From Pirellulaceae bacterium (GTDB lineage: Bacteria > Planctomycetota > Planctomycetia > Pirellulales > Pirellulaceae): DNA of 64,000 nucleotides. Positions 45,035-54,361 of the stretch are shown one piece after another (positions within the stretch are counted from its first letter, which is position 1; each line of letters begins with the position of its first letter). The notes below the pieces were generated by a model. The model was not told the DNA's origin. It was given only the letters and a program-made list of their open reading frames with translations, and ran no database searches. A program made the translations under genes and the position numbers. The DNA is taken from NCBI GenBank assembly GCA_019636375.1, contig JAHBXS010000003.1, positions 1-64,000 on the forward strand, given 5' to 3'.

Positions 45035-48000
45035 CTAGTCGTCGATATCTTGAAAATATTCGAATTCTTCGGCGTTTCCGATATTTCCAGAGGTTTCCCG
45101 AGTCGGATCGCGTTCAATTGTGAGTCTCTGCGACAAAACTTCACCATCCACGGCTAGGCGGACCAAATAGACTCCAACAGGGACTCCCTGGCCTCCGCCA
45201 AAACCGCCTTGCCCACCACCTGGTCCTCCACCGGCTGCACGGGTTGGAGTTGGGCGCATGTCCCATTCCACATGATGCATTCCGGCATTGGTTGGTGTAC
45301 CCGAGAAACTTCGAACGACCTTCCCTTCAATATCAACGATCTCTAGCGTGACTTGGGTCGCGTTAGCGGCGAGGGAGTAATAGAGGTGCGCGTTTCGCGA
45401 AGGATTCTGTCCTGAGAACGCCCGGGGACCATTGTCGCCCCTTTCAGGCGTGGAAGTCCAACGGACAACGGTGTTGGGGCGATAGAGTTGCGGACCGCTC
45501 GACGCCTTTTCTACATTCCATTGTCGCAGCGGTGTAACATCAGCAATCCAAATCGAACGTCCGTGCGTTCCGGCAATCAACTCGCCAGATGTTTGGTGTT
45601 GGGCGAATTCATGGACGGCAACTGACGGGAAGCCGCCTTTAAAACGAGTCCAAGACTTTCCTCGATCCAAAGAAAACCACGCCGAGTTTTCACAACCCAA
45701 GTAAAGAACGTTTTCATTCTTGATATCCTCTCGCAGGCAGTGAATAAAACCTGCTTCGTTGGGAACGTTATTCAAGATTGATTTCCAGGTTTTGCCAAAG
45801 TCCTCGCTGACGAAAACATAGAGCTGATCGTCATCGTATTTGTGTCCATCAAGCGTGATGTAAACCCGTCCGGCTTGGTAACGACTGGCCTCGATAGAAG
45901 AAACCCACCTTGGGCCGGGAACTAATTCCGCTAATGGTTTGGCTTCCGACGAAGTACGCGGCGTTGCTACAGCCGGCGATTGTTCGGCAGGTGTTGCGAC
46001 CGGAGTTGCAGCAGGTGTCGTCCGTTTCGCCTCAAAATCCATTGAAAACTGTTCGCCGAAAGAGACCGTACCGGTCATCTTGTCGCCATCGATTTTGCCT
46101 TCATAACTGATTGAGAATTGCGCGGAATCGGCAGTCATTTCGATGCTTTTGGACTCCGGATTAAATTTTCCGTTAAGCCCCAAAGTATTCCGTGGGCTAA
46201 CCGTTTCACCAGTCACGTTGTTTTGGGCATCGAGTTTCAATTCCATTGTGAATTCCCCCATTCCTCTTGGGATTCGCTCGGCGCTCATCGTTCCGGTCCA
46301 TTTTCCACTGACCAAATCGGATGTTGTTTGTGGCTCTTGCGGCGTGACTTTTTCAGTTTCTGCTGCAGGCGCTGGTTGTTCAGCCGGCTTCGTTTCGGCT
46401 GTCTCGGCGGGTGGAGGTTGAGGAACGGGCGCATCTTCGGTTGGCGGTTCGGTTTTTTCCGTGTTGCTGCCGGTTCGAGAGCCTTTGAAGGGGAGTTGAA
46501 CCTCTCCACCGACACTGGCTGTTCCCGTGATCGTGTTCCCCTCGAGTATTCCTTCAAAGTCAACATTCATCTGCTCGTTCCCGCCTGTGAATGAGAACTT
46601 TTTGGTCTCGATATTGAAGAATCCTTCATTGACGGCCAACTCGCCCATCATCGAAACGACTTTGCCAGCGATGTTGTTTTTTTCGTTGAGCTTGATTTCC
46701 ATTTCGAATTCAAGCCGACCATCAGGCAATTGCTCGCTTTCGATCAGGCATTGCCAGATTCCTTTGAGGGACGGTGGGTCTTGGGTGTCTTGCCAAGTCG
46801 TCGTCAAAAAGCTGACCAGAAGAGTTGCCGAACGATCAGCCGTCAGCTTGTCCAACAGCTCTTCCGAATCCATCGAATTGGGATCGTCACCCGCCTCTTG
46901 TTTCTTTGTACCTGTGAAATCAAGAGTTAGTCGACCGTCGCCAATTGAGAAGCTGCCGGTCATTTTTTCGCCCTCAAGTTTTCCTTTGAGTTCCATCGCT
47001 CCCATGCGAGATTCGACAGAGAAGGTTAGCTCGTTTGTTTCCGGGTTAAACTTGCCACCTTGTAGCTCGTTTTCGCCGCGGGCGGTGCGCAACCGTCCAG
47101 CCACCGAATTGTCAGTGCCCAGAGTCAATTCGACTTCCAAACTTCGGAAGTTTGGTGGAAGCGGCACATCGCTCCCTTGGAGTTCGAGTACCCAAGTTCC
47201 GTTGAGTGTGCTCGGCGCGGAACTTGGAACCGTTTCCGTAGTGGGGGGTGTTTCAGCAGGTTGAGCTGGAGCGTCACCGGCGCCGGATGGTCGTCGCTCG
47301 CCTGTTGGGCGCTGCTCTCCAGGAGCGCGCTGTCCGCGTCCTCGGCCTGCTCCTCGTGCGGTTCCACGGTCTGCCGGTTCCCCTTGAGAAGCTTCAGCGG
47401 ATTGAGCCTCGGATGTTGGTGCTTCTGCCTTCACCGAGTAAATCGGCTCCCAAGTCTGCCCACCGTTTTGGGTCATCCACAATGCCCCACAGGTAGTTCC
47501 TACATAAATCACTCCCGCCTGTGCTGGTGATTCCGACAAAGCGCTGGCGGAGCCATTGTTGGCATTGGTAATTTCGGGCGAAATCGCAGTAAGGTTGTCA
47601 CCTTTGTTCCAAGAGCGGAAGACGTGGTTTCCCGCAGCGTAATAAATCCTGGAGTTGTGAGGAGAAAGGAGAAAGGGCGTTTTCCAATTGAATCGGTAGG
47701 TCACGCCGCGCGGCGGGCGAGGGCGAATAAAACCTCGCTCTCCCGTTTTTAGGTGAATCCGGCCCATGCCACCATTTTGACTTTCGAAATAAACTTGGTC
47801 AGGATCTTCGGGATCGGTCAAAGTAATGAAACCGTCACCTCCACCGACTCGAAACCAATCGCTGTTCACAGGTCCAGGTCGCTCTCCACTTCGATTAGGT
47901 CCGGCCCAACTGCCGTTGTCTTGTAGACCTCCGTAAACTCTATAGTCTCGGCGAGTATCGACGCTGACGTGATAGAATTGCCCGATCGCAAAGCTGTTTG

Positions 48001-49534
48001 GTGAATCCCAGGTATCCATGCGATCATGGGTGATGTGGTAGCCACCGTCGTTGCCGATCAACATGTGCTTGGGATTGCCTGGGTTGATCCACAAGGCGTG
48101 ATGATCGACATGAATTCCCCGTCCACCGTCTGCCGTAAAGGTCTTGCCACCGTCCTTTGAGCGGTACAGTGAGGTACCAAGAACGTAAACATTGTTCCTG
48201 TCGACTGGATCGACGCGAATTTGGCTGTAGTACATGGGACGTGGATTCACAGAATTGATCCGAGTCCAAGTTGTCCCGCCATTTTCCGTGACATAAACCC
48301 CACCATGTTGGAAGCCTTCAGCGCCTTGTTGGTCTTGAAGGTTTTCGTTTTGTCCGCCGAGACTTCCATCGAAGGGATTTCTGCCACGAGCACTACCTGA
48401 TGCCGGACGCTGAGCAAGCTCGACTTCCACGGTTGTGGCTTTCCCGTCACGGACGTAGCGAATATTTAGCTTGTCACCGGGAGCCTTGCTTCGAATCAAC
48501 GTGTCCAAAGAGCTATAGTTGGAAATAAACTCGCCATCGACATCGAGAATGATGTCACCGGATTGAACTCCAGCTTTACTCAATGGAGCGTCGCTCGTTA
48601 CATCCGTGATTCGCACGCCAATGTCTGCGTTTTCACTGCGAAAGCCCAGAAATGCAACTTTTTCGGGCTCTTTTCCAGTTTTTTCTGATTCGACAACCGC
48701 ATAGATGATTTGGGGGTTTGCGGCGAAATAAGAGAGACCCACGCGGCCTAACTTACACGTCGGTAAGCCTTCGGTGAGTTTTACGAACGACTTTCCACCA
48801 TCGCTTGTTTTGTAAATTCCGGAGCCTTCGCCGTGTCGCTTAATCGGATCGTTGCCGTCTGTGTTGTCGCGCAGTCGCTCATAGGTTGCGAAGATCAACT
48901 CTTCGGGATTTTGCGGGTTCATCTGAACATCGATGACACCCGTCATTTCGTTAATGTAATGAATTTTTTCCCAAGTCTTGCCGCCGTCATTGGTTTTGAA
49001 AAGTCCTCGTTCTTCATTGGGGCCCCACAACCGGCCAAGGGCTCCGACGTAAACAACATCAGGGTTCGTGGGGTGAATTGCGATGCGTCCGATTTGGAAG
49101 GAACCACGCAACCCCATATTGGTCCATGTTTTGCCACCATCGGTTGATTTGTAAACACCATCTCCGTAAGAGACGCTGTTACGTGGATTCGCCTCTCCCG
49201 TTCCGACCCAAACGATGTCGGGGTTTGAGCGAGCTACCTGCACGTCGCCGATTGAAACCGTAGACTGATCGTCAAATTGGTGAGTGAAGGAGTTGCCGTT
49301 GTTCGTGGTTTTCAGAATTCCACCCGATGCAGCCGCTAACCAAAACGTTGATGGGTCGGGTTCGTACACGGCAATTGCGGTAATCCGGCCCGACATGTTC
49401 GCTGGACCAATCGAACGCCATTTAATCAGGTCAGCCCAATCCGCCGGTGCTTGTGCAAACGACATTGAACCAACTGCGAACAAAGCCAAAGTGCAAAACC
49501 ACTTAGCGGCCGAAATTCGTGAAAACTTTGACAT
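45035..49534 (-). CDS. Secreted VPS10/BNR-repeat protein with PDZ domain and triple beta module
   Basis: A protein of about 1499 residues from ATG 49534, with a signal peptide (KWFCTLALFAVGSMSFAQA). The body is a VPS10/sortilin-type BNR beta-propeller: many WxxG/SxDGGKTW repeats (YKSTDGGKTWTNMG, FKTNDGGKTWEKI, YKTSDGGKSFVKL, YRSKDGGKTF). A PDZ domain is inserted near residues 290-375 (IGVRITDVTSDAPLSKAGVQSGDIILDVDG read in two parts). After the propeller's 'AGVIYVGTTCGALW' repeat come three copies of a beta module of about 100 residues (starting LNGTWVLELQ, LKGIWQCLIE, VSGKWTGTMS) joined by Pro/Glu/Ala-rich linkers. The last BNR units and a FlgD-like C-terminal domain (LEIVDIEGKVVRSFSG) follow. 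Such proteins are exported; the function is unknown. Confidence 0.88.
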   Translation of the reverse strand: MSKFSRISAAKWFCTLALFAVGSMSFAQAPADWADLIKWRSIGPANMSGRITAIAVYEPDPSTFWLAAASGGILKTTNNGNSFTHQFDDQSTVSIGDVQVARSNPDIVWVGTGEANPRNSVSYGDGVYKSTDGGKTWTNMGLRGSFQIGRIAIHPTNPDVVYVGALGRLWGPNEERGLFKTNDGGKTWEKIHYINEMTGVIDVQMNPQNPEELIFATYERLRDNTDGNDPIKRHGEGSGIYKTSDGGKSFVKLTEGLPTCKLGRVGLSYFAANPQIIYAVVESEKTGKEPEKVAFLGFRSENADIGVRITDVTSDAPLSKAGVQSGDIILDVDGEFISNYSSLDTLIRSKAPGDKLNIRYVRDGKATTVEVELAQRPASGSARGRNPFDGSLGGQNENLQDQQGAEGFQHGGVYVTENGGTTWTRINSVNPRPMYYSQIRVDPVDRNNVYVLGTSLYRSKDGGKTFTADGGRGIHVDHHALWINPGNPKHMLIGNDGGYHITHDRMDTWDSPNSFAIGQFYHVSVDTRRDYRVYGGLQDNGSWAGPNRSGERPGPVNSDWFRVGGGDGFITLTDPEDPDQVYFESQNGGMGRIHLKTGERGFIRPRPPRGVTYRFNWKTPFLLSPHNSRIYYAAGNHVFRSWNKGDNLTAISPEITNANNGSASALSESPAQAGVIYVGTTCGALWMTQNGGQTWEPIYSVKAEAPTSEAQSAEASQGEPADRGTARGAGRGRGQRAPGEQRPTGERRPSGAGDAPAQPAETPPTTETVPSSAPSTLNGTWVLELQGSDVPLPPNFRSLEVELTLGTDNSVAGRLRTARGENELQGGKFNPETNELTFSVESRMGAMELKGKLEGEKMTGSFSIGDGRLTLDFTGTKKQEAGDDPNSMDSEELLDKLTADRSATLLVSFLTTTWQDTQDPPSLKGIWQCLIESEQLPDGRLEFEMEIKLNEKNNIAGKVVSMMGELAVNEGFFNIETKKFSFTGGNEQMNVDFEGILEGNTITGTASVGGEVQLPFKGSRTGSNTEKTEPPTEDAPVPQPPPAETAETKPAEQPAPAAETEKVTPQEPQTTSDLVSGKWTGTMSAERIPRGMGEFTMELKLDAQNNVTGETVSPRNTLGLNGKFNPESKSIEMTADSAQFSISYEGKIDGDKMTGTVSFGEQFSMDFEAKRTTPAATPVATPAEQSPAVATPRTSSEAKPLAELVPGPRWVSSIEASRYQAGRVYITLDGHKYDDDQLYVFVSEDFGKTWKSILNNVPNEAGFIHCLREDIKNENVLYLGCENSAWFSLDRGKSWTRFKGGFPSVAVHEFAQHQTSGELIAGTHGRSIWIADVTPLRQWNVEKASSGPQLYRPNTVVRWTSTPERGDNGPRAFSGQNPSRNAHLYYSLAANATQVTLEIVDIEGKVVRSFSGTPTNAGMHHVEWDMRPTPTRAAGGGPGGGQGGFGGGQGVPVGVYLVRLAVDGEVLSQRLTIERDPTRETSGNIGNAEEFEYFQDIDD

Positions 49535-49629
49535 CAGTGCTTCTTTCCCAAAAAACAATTACTGGTAAACTTTCGCCCACCCACAAATCTCCAAATATTG
49601 TAATTCGAGACTCACCGGGATTGAACTAA

Positions 49630-49815
49630 ATGAGCGCGAAAAAAGGAAAAAACGTTAATCTCAGGCGGTTTTTGCCAGATTTACAAGCTGTAATCGGCTG
49701 GTCCGACGTAAGGCTGGCGATTAATCGCGAACGCCGATTGATGACCCAGATGAAATCAACAGAAAAGAATGCTCAAATAGTCGACTTGGCAGCCAATTTG
49801 ACGGATGTTTTATGA
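49630..49815 (+). CDS. Small basic protein coupled to epimerase gene
   Basis: A 61-residue frame from ATG 49630 whose stop overlaps the next start as ATGA (49812-49815). It is Lys/Arg-rich at the N-terminus (KKGKNVNLRRF) and has an amphipathic helix (QMKSTEKNAQIVDLAANL). The ribosome site is weak. Overlap with the next start favours a real gene, but no family is recognised. Confidence 0.45.
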   Translation: MSAKKGKNVNLRRFLPDLQAVIGWSDVRLAINRERRLMTQMKSTEKNAQIVDLAANLTDVL

Positions 49816-50720
49816 AGGTTTTAATCACTGGGGCGAGTGGACTGATCGGTCAAGCTATACTTGATCGATTTTCCGAAGTCGTTGCGGTCACTCGCTCTAA
49901 AAACAGAGCGCAATCACTGCTGGCCAAACTGAATGTCGAAATCATCGAATGGGACCCGCTTGCGGGACCTTTGCCGAATTGCGAAGACGCAGAGTTTGAC
50001 GCGGTGATTAACCTGATGGGCGAGCCTATCGCCGCAGGGCGCTGGACGACCGAACGCAAACGTAGGATTCGAGATAGCCGCGTCATCGGGACACGAAACT
50101 TAAGTCAGTCAATCCTCAAGTTCAAAAAACGACCAGCGGTTTTTGTTTCGGGTTCTGCCGTCGGTTACTACGGCGATCACGGCGATGACTGGATCGACGA
50201 GGGGACTCCTCACGGGGCGGGATTCTTGGGTGAATTGGTTGCAGACTGGGAGTCGGAGGCTCTGGCCGCTGCATCGGAGACACGTGTTGTTCTATTGCGC
50301 ACCGGAATTGTTCTTAGCAAATCGGGAGGAGCCTTGGCACAAATGCTTCCTGCCTACCGCTGGGGTGCCGGTGCAGTTTTGGGGAATGGTCGGCAATGGA
50401 TGCCGTGGATTCACTTGACAGATCTGGTCAACATGATCGTTTGGGCTGTCGAAAATCATCAAGTGGCTGGTCCGCTCAATGGTGTGGCTCCAAACTCTGT
50501 GACGAACAGTGAATTTCATCGTGAATTGGCAAATGTATTGCGACGACCTGCATTCTTGACCGCCCCGCGATTCGCCTTGCGTTTAATTTTTGGCGAATTC
50601 GCATTAACGCTTCTGGAATCGCAACGTGTAAAGCCCTCCCGTGCTCTTGATCTGGGCTTCGAATTTCAATTTCCGGATTTGGCGGGCTCACTTGCCGATC
50701 TATTGAGCAAGAGGAACTAA
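49812..50720 (+). CDS. TIGR01777 / SDR39U1-type NAD(P)-dependent epimerase
   Basis: A 302-residue SDR protein. The nucleotide loop is ITGASGLIGQAI (about 4-15) and the catalytic Tyr region is SGSAVGYYGDHGD (about 112-124). The C-terminal DUF1731 segment is present (RFALRLIFGEFALTLLESQRVKPSRALDLGFEFQFP). Proteins of this type (YfcH, SDR39U1) have no settled substrate. It overlaps the MfnF-like gene by one base and the 61-residue frame by four, so it is part of a tight operon. Confidence 0.93.
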   Translation: MKVLITGASGLIGQAILDRFSEVVAVTRSKNRAQSLLAKLNVEIIEWDPLAGPLPNCEDAEFDAVINLMGEPIAAGRWTTERKRRIRDSRVIGTRNLSQSILKFKKRPAVFVSGSAVGYYGDHGDDWIDEGTPHGAGFLGELVADWESEALAAASETRVVLLRTGIVLSKSGGALAQMLPAYRWGAGAVLGNGRQWMPWIHLTDLVNMIVWAVENHQVAGPLNGVAPNSVTNSEFHRELANVLRRPAFLTAPRFALRLIFGEFALTLLESQRVKPSRALDLGFEFQFPDLAGSLADLLSKRN

Positions 50721-51814
50721 TGTCGCGCGGCGTTGGATTGGATGTTGGTGGCGCCAACATAAAATACTTTGTGACCAACACCGGCAAAGCGGGTTCTCTA
50801 CCATTTCCGCTTTATGCATATCCAGACAATCTATCTCATTTCCTGCGCGATTCTCTAAGCGAACACTTGCCGCTAGATTGGGTGGCTCTCACGATGACTG
50901 GAGAATTGTGCGATTGTTTTTCTTCTCGTGCGGAAGGCGTGTGCCACATTGTAAAATCAGTTCAAACGGCATTTGCCAATTCCCGAGTCTTTGTTTACGG
51001 ACTTCCGCAAAAGCCCCGGCAGTCAGAGAATGGTGACCATCTAGAAGTGAAAAACCTCGGTCACTTTGTTTCTCCCGCAGAAGTCGCCGGCAGATGGGCT
51101 CAAATCGCGGCTGGCAATTGGCATGCGACTGGGAGTTGGCTGGCGAATGAATTGAATTTAACGAGTCCGAGCCTGCTGATCGATATGGGGTCCACAACAA
51201 CTGATATCATTTCGATTTGGGATCGACAGGTTCAAGCCACCGGCCGCACCGATTTTGAGCGGCTTGCCAACGCCGACCTACTTTACATTGGATTGTCGCG
51301 GACGCCTTTACAGAGTGTGCTTCCCAACTTCGATCATCCATCTGGGACGATTAGGCTTGCCAATGAATGGTTTTGCTCGGTGACAGATGCCTATTTGATA
51401 TCTGGAGAAATCGCCGAGTGTCTCGACGATTGCCGTACTGCAGACAATCAGCCTCTGACCAAAGGCAACTCGCTGAAGAGAATTGCGAGAACAATCTGCA
51501 CCGAACCAGAAGAAGTTGACGACGAGTTGCTGTTCGAGTTAGCTCGTCAAGCGTGTCATCAGCATCAAGCTATTTTGGGGCACGCGATACAAAAAGTTGT
51601 CAATAGAGTTTTGGCGAACAATATTTGTCCACGGGAGAGCTTCAAATTCGTCGTGTGCGGTGAGGGGGATTGGCTCTTGCGTAAACTCCTGCCTGAACTC
51701 GCTCCAGAATCGTCGGTCGTTTCCGTTTCGGAACACTTTACCGGCGATGTGAGCCGCGCTTTGCCAGCCGTCGCCGTTGCAAGACTTTTTGAGAACAGTG
51801 CAGGACTTCAGTGA
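50720..51814 (+). CDS. H4MPT-linked C1-pathway protein, MfnF-like (hydantoinase/oxoprolinase fold)
   Basis: A 364-residue protein of the acetate/sugar kinase-actin-like superfamily. It opens GLDVGGANIKYF (about 5-16), has ALTMTGELCDCFSSRAEGV (about 56-74), and LLIDMGSTTTDIISI (about 152-166). The TMTGEL..F..R.EGV signature is that of the H4MPT-linked C1 transfer family to which MfnF belongs; MfnF joins aminomethylfuran phosphate to tyramine-glutamate in methanofuran synthesis. The next gene is an MfnE-like kinase, which supports a cofactor role. Overlap is 4 bp (GTGA). Confidence 0.88.
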   Translation: MSRGVGLDVGGANIKYFVTNTGKAGSLPFPLYAYPDNLSHFLRDSLSEHLPLDWVALTMTGELCDCFSSRAEGVCHIVKSVQTAFANSRVFVYGLPQKPRQSENGDHLEVKNLGHFVSPAEVAGRWAQIAAGNWHATGSWLANELNLTSPSLLIDMGSTTTDIISIWDRQVQATGRTDFERLANADLLYIGLSRTPLQSVLPNFDHPSGTIRLANEWFCSVTDAYLISGEIAECLDDCRTADNQPLTKGNSLKRIARTICTEPEEVDDELLFELARQACHQHQAILGHAIQKVVNRVLANNICPRESFKFVVCGEGDWLLRKLLPELAPESSVVSVSEHFTGDVSRALPAVAVARLFENSAGLQ

Positions 51815-52458
51815 ATACAAAGACTAGGCAATTTCCGATTCGGGTTCTTAAGGTCGGCGGTAGCTTGCTGACACTTCCTGACCTTCCCCAACGCCTGATC
51901 GACTGGCTTTGGCGACAAACCAACAGCATCAACGTATTAATTGTGGGTGGGGGGGCGATCGTCAAAACCCTACGAGCGGAGCAGCACGAACTTGGCCTTT
52001 CCGATAATGAAGCTCATTTTAGGGCCATCGATCTCATGTGGGAAAACGGCGTACAACTAAAGTCGCAACTTTTGTCCGAGGTGAATTGTAAGGCCAACGA
52101 ATTTGCCGAACTTTCGACGATTGTCCGTGAGTCCAAACAAGAAGCTCCCAAAATTGGCCCCTGGATTTTCGATCCACGTCACTGGAGTCGAGCGAATTTT
52201 AGCCTGCCCCGGGATTGGAATACGTCCAGCGATTCAATTGCTGCTGCGGTTGCCGTTGAGCTAAATGCTGATGAATTTGTGTTGGGCAAATCTGAAATGC
52301 CGCCGAGTTCGGATTGGAGCGGCAATGCTTTGGCCGGTTTTATTGACAACGAGTTTCCCAATTGGGTTTCCCAGCTTCCTGCTTGCAGAATTGTCAATTT
52401 TCGCTGCCCGAATTTTAGGGAGTATTCTGCCCAATTCTCACAAAGGGAGTTATGCTAG
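51811..52458 (+). CDS. Amino-acid-kinase-family protein, MfnE-like
   Basis: A 215-residue amino acid kinase-fold protein from GTG 51811. Motifs are VLKVGGSLL (about 9-17), LIVGGGAIV (about 41-49) and the AVELNADEFVLGKS-type nucleotide segment (about 148-161). The pairing with an MfnF-like gene by a 4-bp overlap indicates MfnE, the kinase that phosphorylates aminomethylfuran phosphate before coupling. The protein lacks regulatory ACT domains, so it is not aspartokinase. It should act in the C1 (methanofuran-type) cofactor branch for which planctomycetes are known. Confidence 0.85.
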   Translation: MNTKTRQFPIRVLKVGGSLLTLPDLPQRLIDWLWRQTNSINVLIVGGGAIVKTLRAEQHELGLSDNEAHFRAIDLMWENGVQLKSQLLSEVNCKANEFAELSTIVRESKQEAPKIGPWIFDPRHWSRANFSLPRDWNTSSDSIAAAVAVELNADEFVLGKSEMPPSSDWSGNALAGFIDNEFPNWVSQLPACRIVNFRCPNFREYSAQFSQRELC

Positions 52459-52599
52459 AGCGGTCGGCGAATTTTTTCCTGTTTTGTAAGACCTGACTGC
52501 GAGCGTTCCAAGATGTTGCTCGAAGTCTAGCAAATGAAGGGTGGCGGCCTATCCTCCATCATCCAGAACACCGTCTCGCGTAATTTTTGGGCCAATTTT

Positions 52600-53598
52600 A
52601 TGAACAGTTCACTTGTCACCATCCAACAGCATATCCTTCAAGAACAGCAGCGGTTTCCCGGAGCCACTGGCGAGTTTTCGTTTATGCTCTCGGGGATTAC
52701 TTTGGCCGCAAAAAGAATTCAATCGAAGGTCCGCATGGCTGGCCTTGTGGAAATTTTGGGATCGGTTGGTGAGCAGAATATTCAAGGCGAGGTGCAGCAA
52801 AAATTGGACGTCTACGCCAACGATGTATTGACCCATTCCCTGTGCTCGCGAGACGCCGTTGGCGTGTTGGCCTCAGAGGAAAACGAACATCCGATGGTTG
52901 TACCGCACTTGTCGCCTAACGCGAAGTATGCCGTGATCTTCGACCCGCTCGACGGAAGTTCGAATATCGATGTCAATGTGAGCGTCGGCACAACCTTTTC
53001 AATACTTCGTAAGCCCGAAGGGGTCAACTTCGAGTCTCCCGAACGTTGGCTGTTGCAGCCCGGTCGCAAACAAATTGCGGCTGGCTATGTTGTCTACGGT
53101 TCGTCCACAATTATGGTCTACACGGTCGGCAGTGGCGTACACGGGTTCACGCTGGACCCTTCGATTGGGGCCTTTCTGTTAAGTCACCCCAACATGAAGA
53201 TGCCCAAGCAAGGCCCCTACTATTCGGTAAACGAAGCCTATCGCGAAACTTTTCCGCCGGAGTACAACACGTTCATCGAACGAATGCGAAAGGGAGAGTT
53301 AGGGAAGCCGTATGCGTCTCGATACATCGGTTCGATGGTGGCTGACTTTCATCGCACCTTACTCAAGGGCGGTGTTTTCATGTACCCTCCGACGGCGACA
53401 CATCCTTCCGGAAAGTTGCGTTTACTTTACGAGGCGAACCCTATCGCAATGATCGCCGAACAGGCAGGGGGGATTGCAACCGACGGCCAGCGTCGGGTGC
53501 TTGACGTTCAGCCCGAAAGTATTCATCAGCGGACGCCACTGATCGTCGGGAGCGAAACGGAAATGCGCGAACTGGAGCGAATTCAAAAGTCGAATTAA
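52600..53598 (+). CDS. fbp: Class I fructose-1,6-bisphosphatase
   Basis: A 332-residue enzyme, normal for class I. The metal-binding motif is DPLDGSSNIDVNVSVGT (near residue 118), and GSVGEQNIQGEVQQKLD and SEENEHP precede it in order. The C-terminus has the substrate region RYIGSMVADFHRTLLKGGVFMYP and KLRLLYEANPIAMIAEQAGG. It hydrolyses fructose-1,6-bisphosphate in gluconeogenesis. I chose ATG 52600 (MNSSLVTIQ); a frame 22 codons longer is possible but the extra part is not conserved-looking. Gene is 142 bp after the MfnE-like gene and monocistronic. Confidence 0.96.
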   Translation: MNSSLVTIQQHILQEQQRFPGATGEFSFMLSGITLAAKRIQSKVRMAGLVEILGSVGEQNIQGEVQQKLDVYANDVLTHSLCSRDAVGVLASEENEHPMVVPHLSPNAKYAVIFDPLDGSSNIDVNVSVGTTFSILRKPEGVNFESPERWLLQPGRKQIAAGYVVYGSSTIMVYTVGSGVHGFTLDPSIGAFLLSHPNMKMPKQGPYYSVNEAYRETFPPEYNTFIERMRKGELGKPYASRYIGSMVADFHRTLLKGGVFMYPPTATHPSGKLRLLYEANPIAMIAEQAGGIATDGQRRVLDVQPESIHQRTPLIVGSETEMRELERIQKSN

Positions 53599-53615
53599 GC
53601 AAATAGAAACAAACA

Positions 53616-54356
53616 TTATCGTTTGCGGTTATTCGCTCGTTTGTGCACATTCTGTTGATTAGTTTGCGGTTTCTCATCGCGAGTGACTTTTGGTGGACCG
53701 TCGGTGGTAGCGATAAAGTCAGAGGCGGTTACACCCATCGACAGGTAGATACTCATCATCGCATCAACGGAAAGATTTGCAGGAATTACAAGTTCACGGG
53801 GTACGAGGATCATCGCACCACCAAATGGAATCGGAGCAGTGGGAATCATGACGATTTGATGCTCACCGCCATTGATGACAAATTTTTTGGGCGAAACCAA
53901 AAATGCTAGAATGGCTGGTCCCTCTTTGCTTCCAAAATAACAATACACGGTGGTCATTCCCTTGATCGCTTCTTCACTGTTCGTGTCGAGCATCTCCACG
54001 ACTTGTCGAGATGTGCGATAAATGTTTCCGATGATGGGTACGCGCCCGAAGAGGCTCTCCATGATGTGATTAAACAGCGACTTGGCGCCAAGCTCTACCA
54101 TCATCCCAAAGGTGAGGATTACCCCCAAGACAATCGTCAGTCCAATCATGTAACTGAACGTGGAATCTGGTAGTACACTCACTCCGAGTGTGTCCAAAAA
54201 CTTGCCGATCGTTGTTTTTGGACCAAGATACCTTACCAGATAGGTCGAAACCCAACTGACGATCGCCACCGTTACAACCAGGGGCAATATGGCAAACACT
54301 CCGGCTAAAAAATACCGAGTTATAACACGCCAAAAATCGTTAAAAATTCTCTTCAT
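53616..54356 (-). CDS. DUF502 membrane protein
   Basis: A 246-residue inner-membrane protein started at ATG 54356. Two hydrophobic helices (YFLAGVFAILPLVVTVAIVSWV and MIGLTIVLGVILTFGMMVEL) precede the DUF502 segment (VPIIGNIYRTSRQVVEML, then TAPIPFGGAMILVPRELV and YLSMGVTASDF). The last 25 residues are polar (EKPQTNQQNVHKRANNRKR). It follows the EamA-type gene by 5 bp, so the two are an operon. Function unknown. Confidence 0.9.
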   Translation of the reverse strand: MKRIFNDFWRVITRYFLAGVFAILPLVVTVAIVSWVSTYLVRYLGPKTTIGKFLDTLGVSVLPDSTFSYMIGLTIVLGVILTFGMMVELGAKSLFNHIMESLFGRVPIIGNIYRTSRQVVEMLDTNSEEAIKGMTTVYCYFGSKEGPAILAFLVSPKKFVINGGEHQIVMIPTAPIPFGGAMILVPRELVIPANLSVDAMMSIYLSMGVTASDFIATTDGPPKVTRDEKPQTNQQNVHKRANNRKR

Positions 54357-54361
54357 TGCTC

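Noticed and set aside
51811-52458. Aspartokinase or uridylate kinase as the product of the amino-acid-kinase gene
   Set aside because: Too short for aspartokinase with ACT domains, and the coupled MfnF-like gene favours MfnE.
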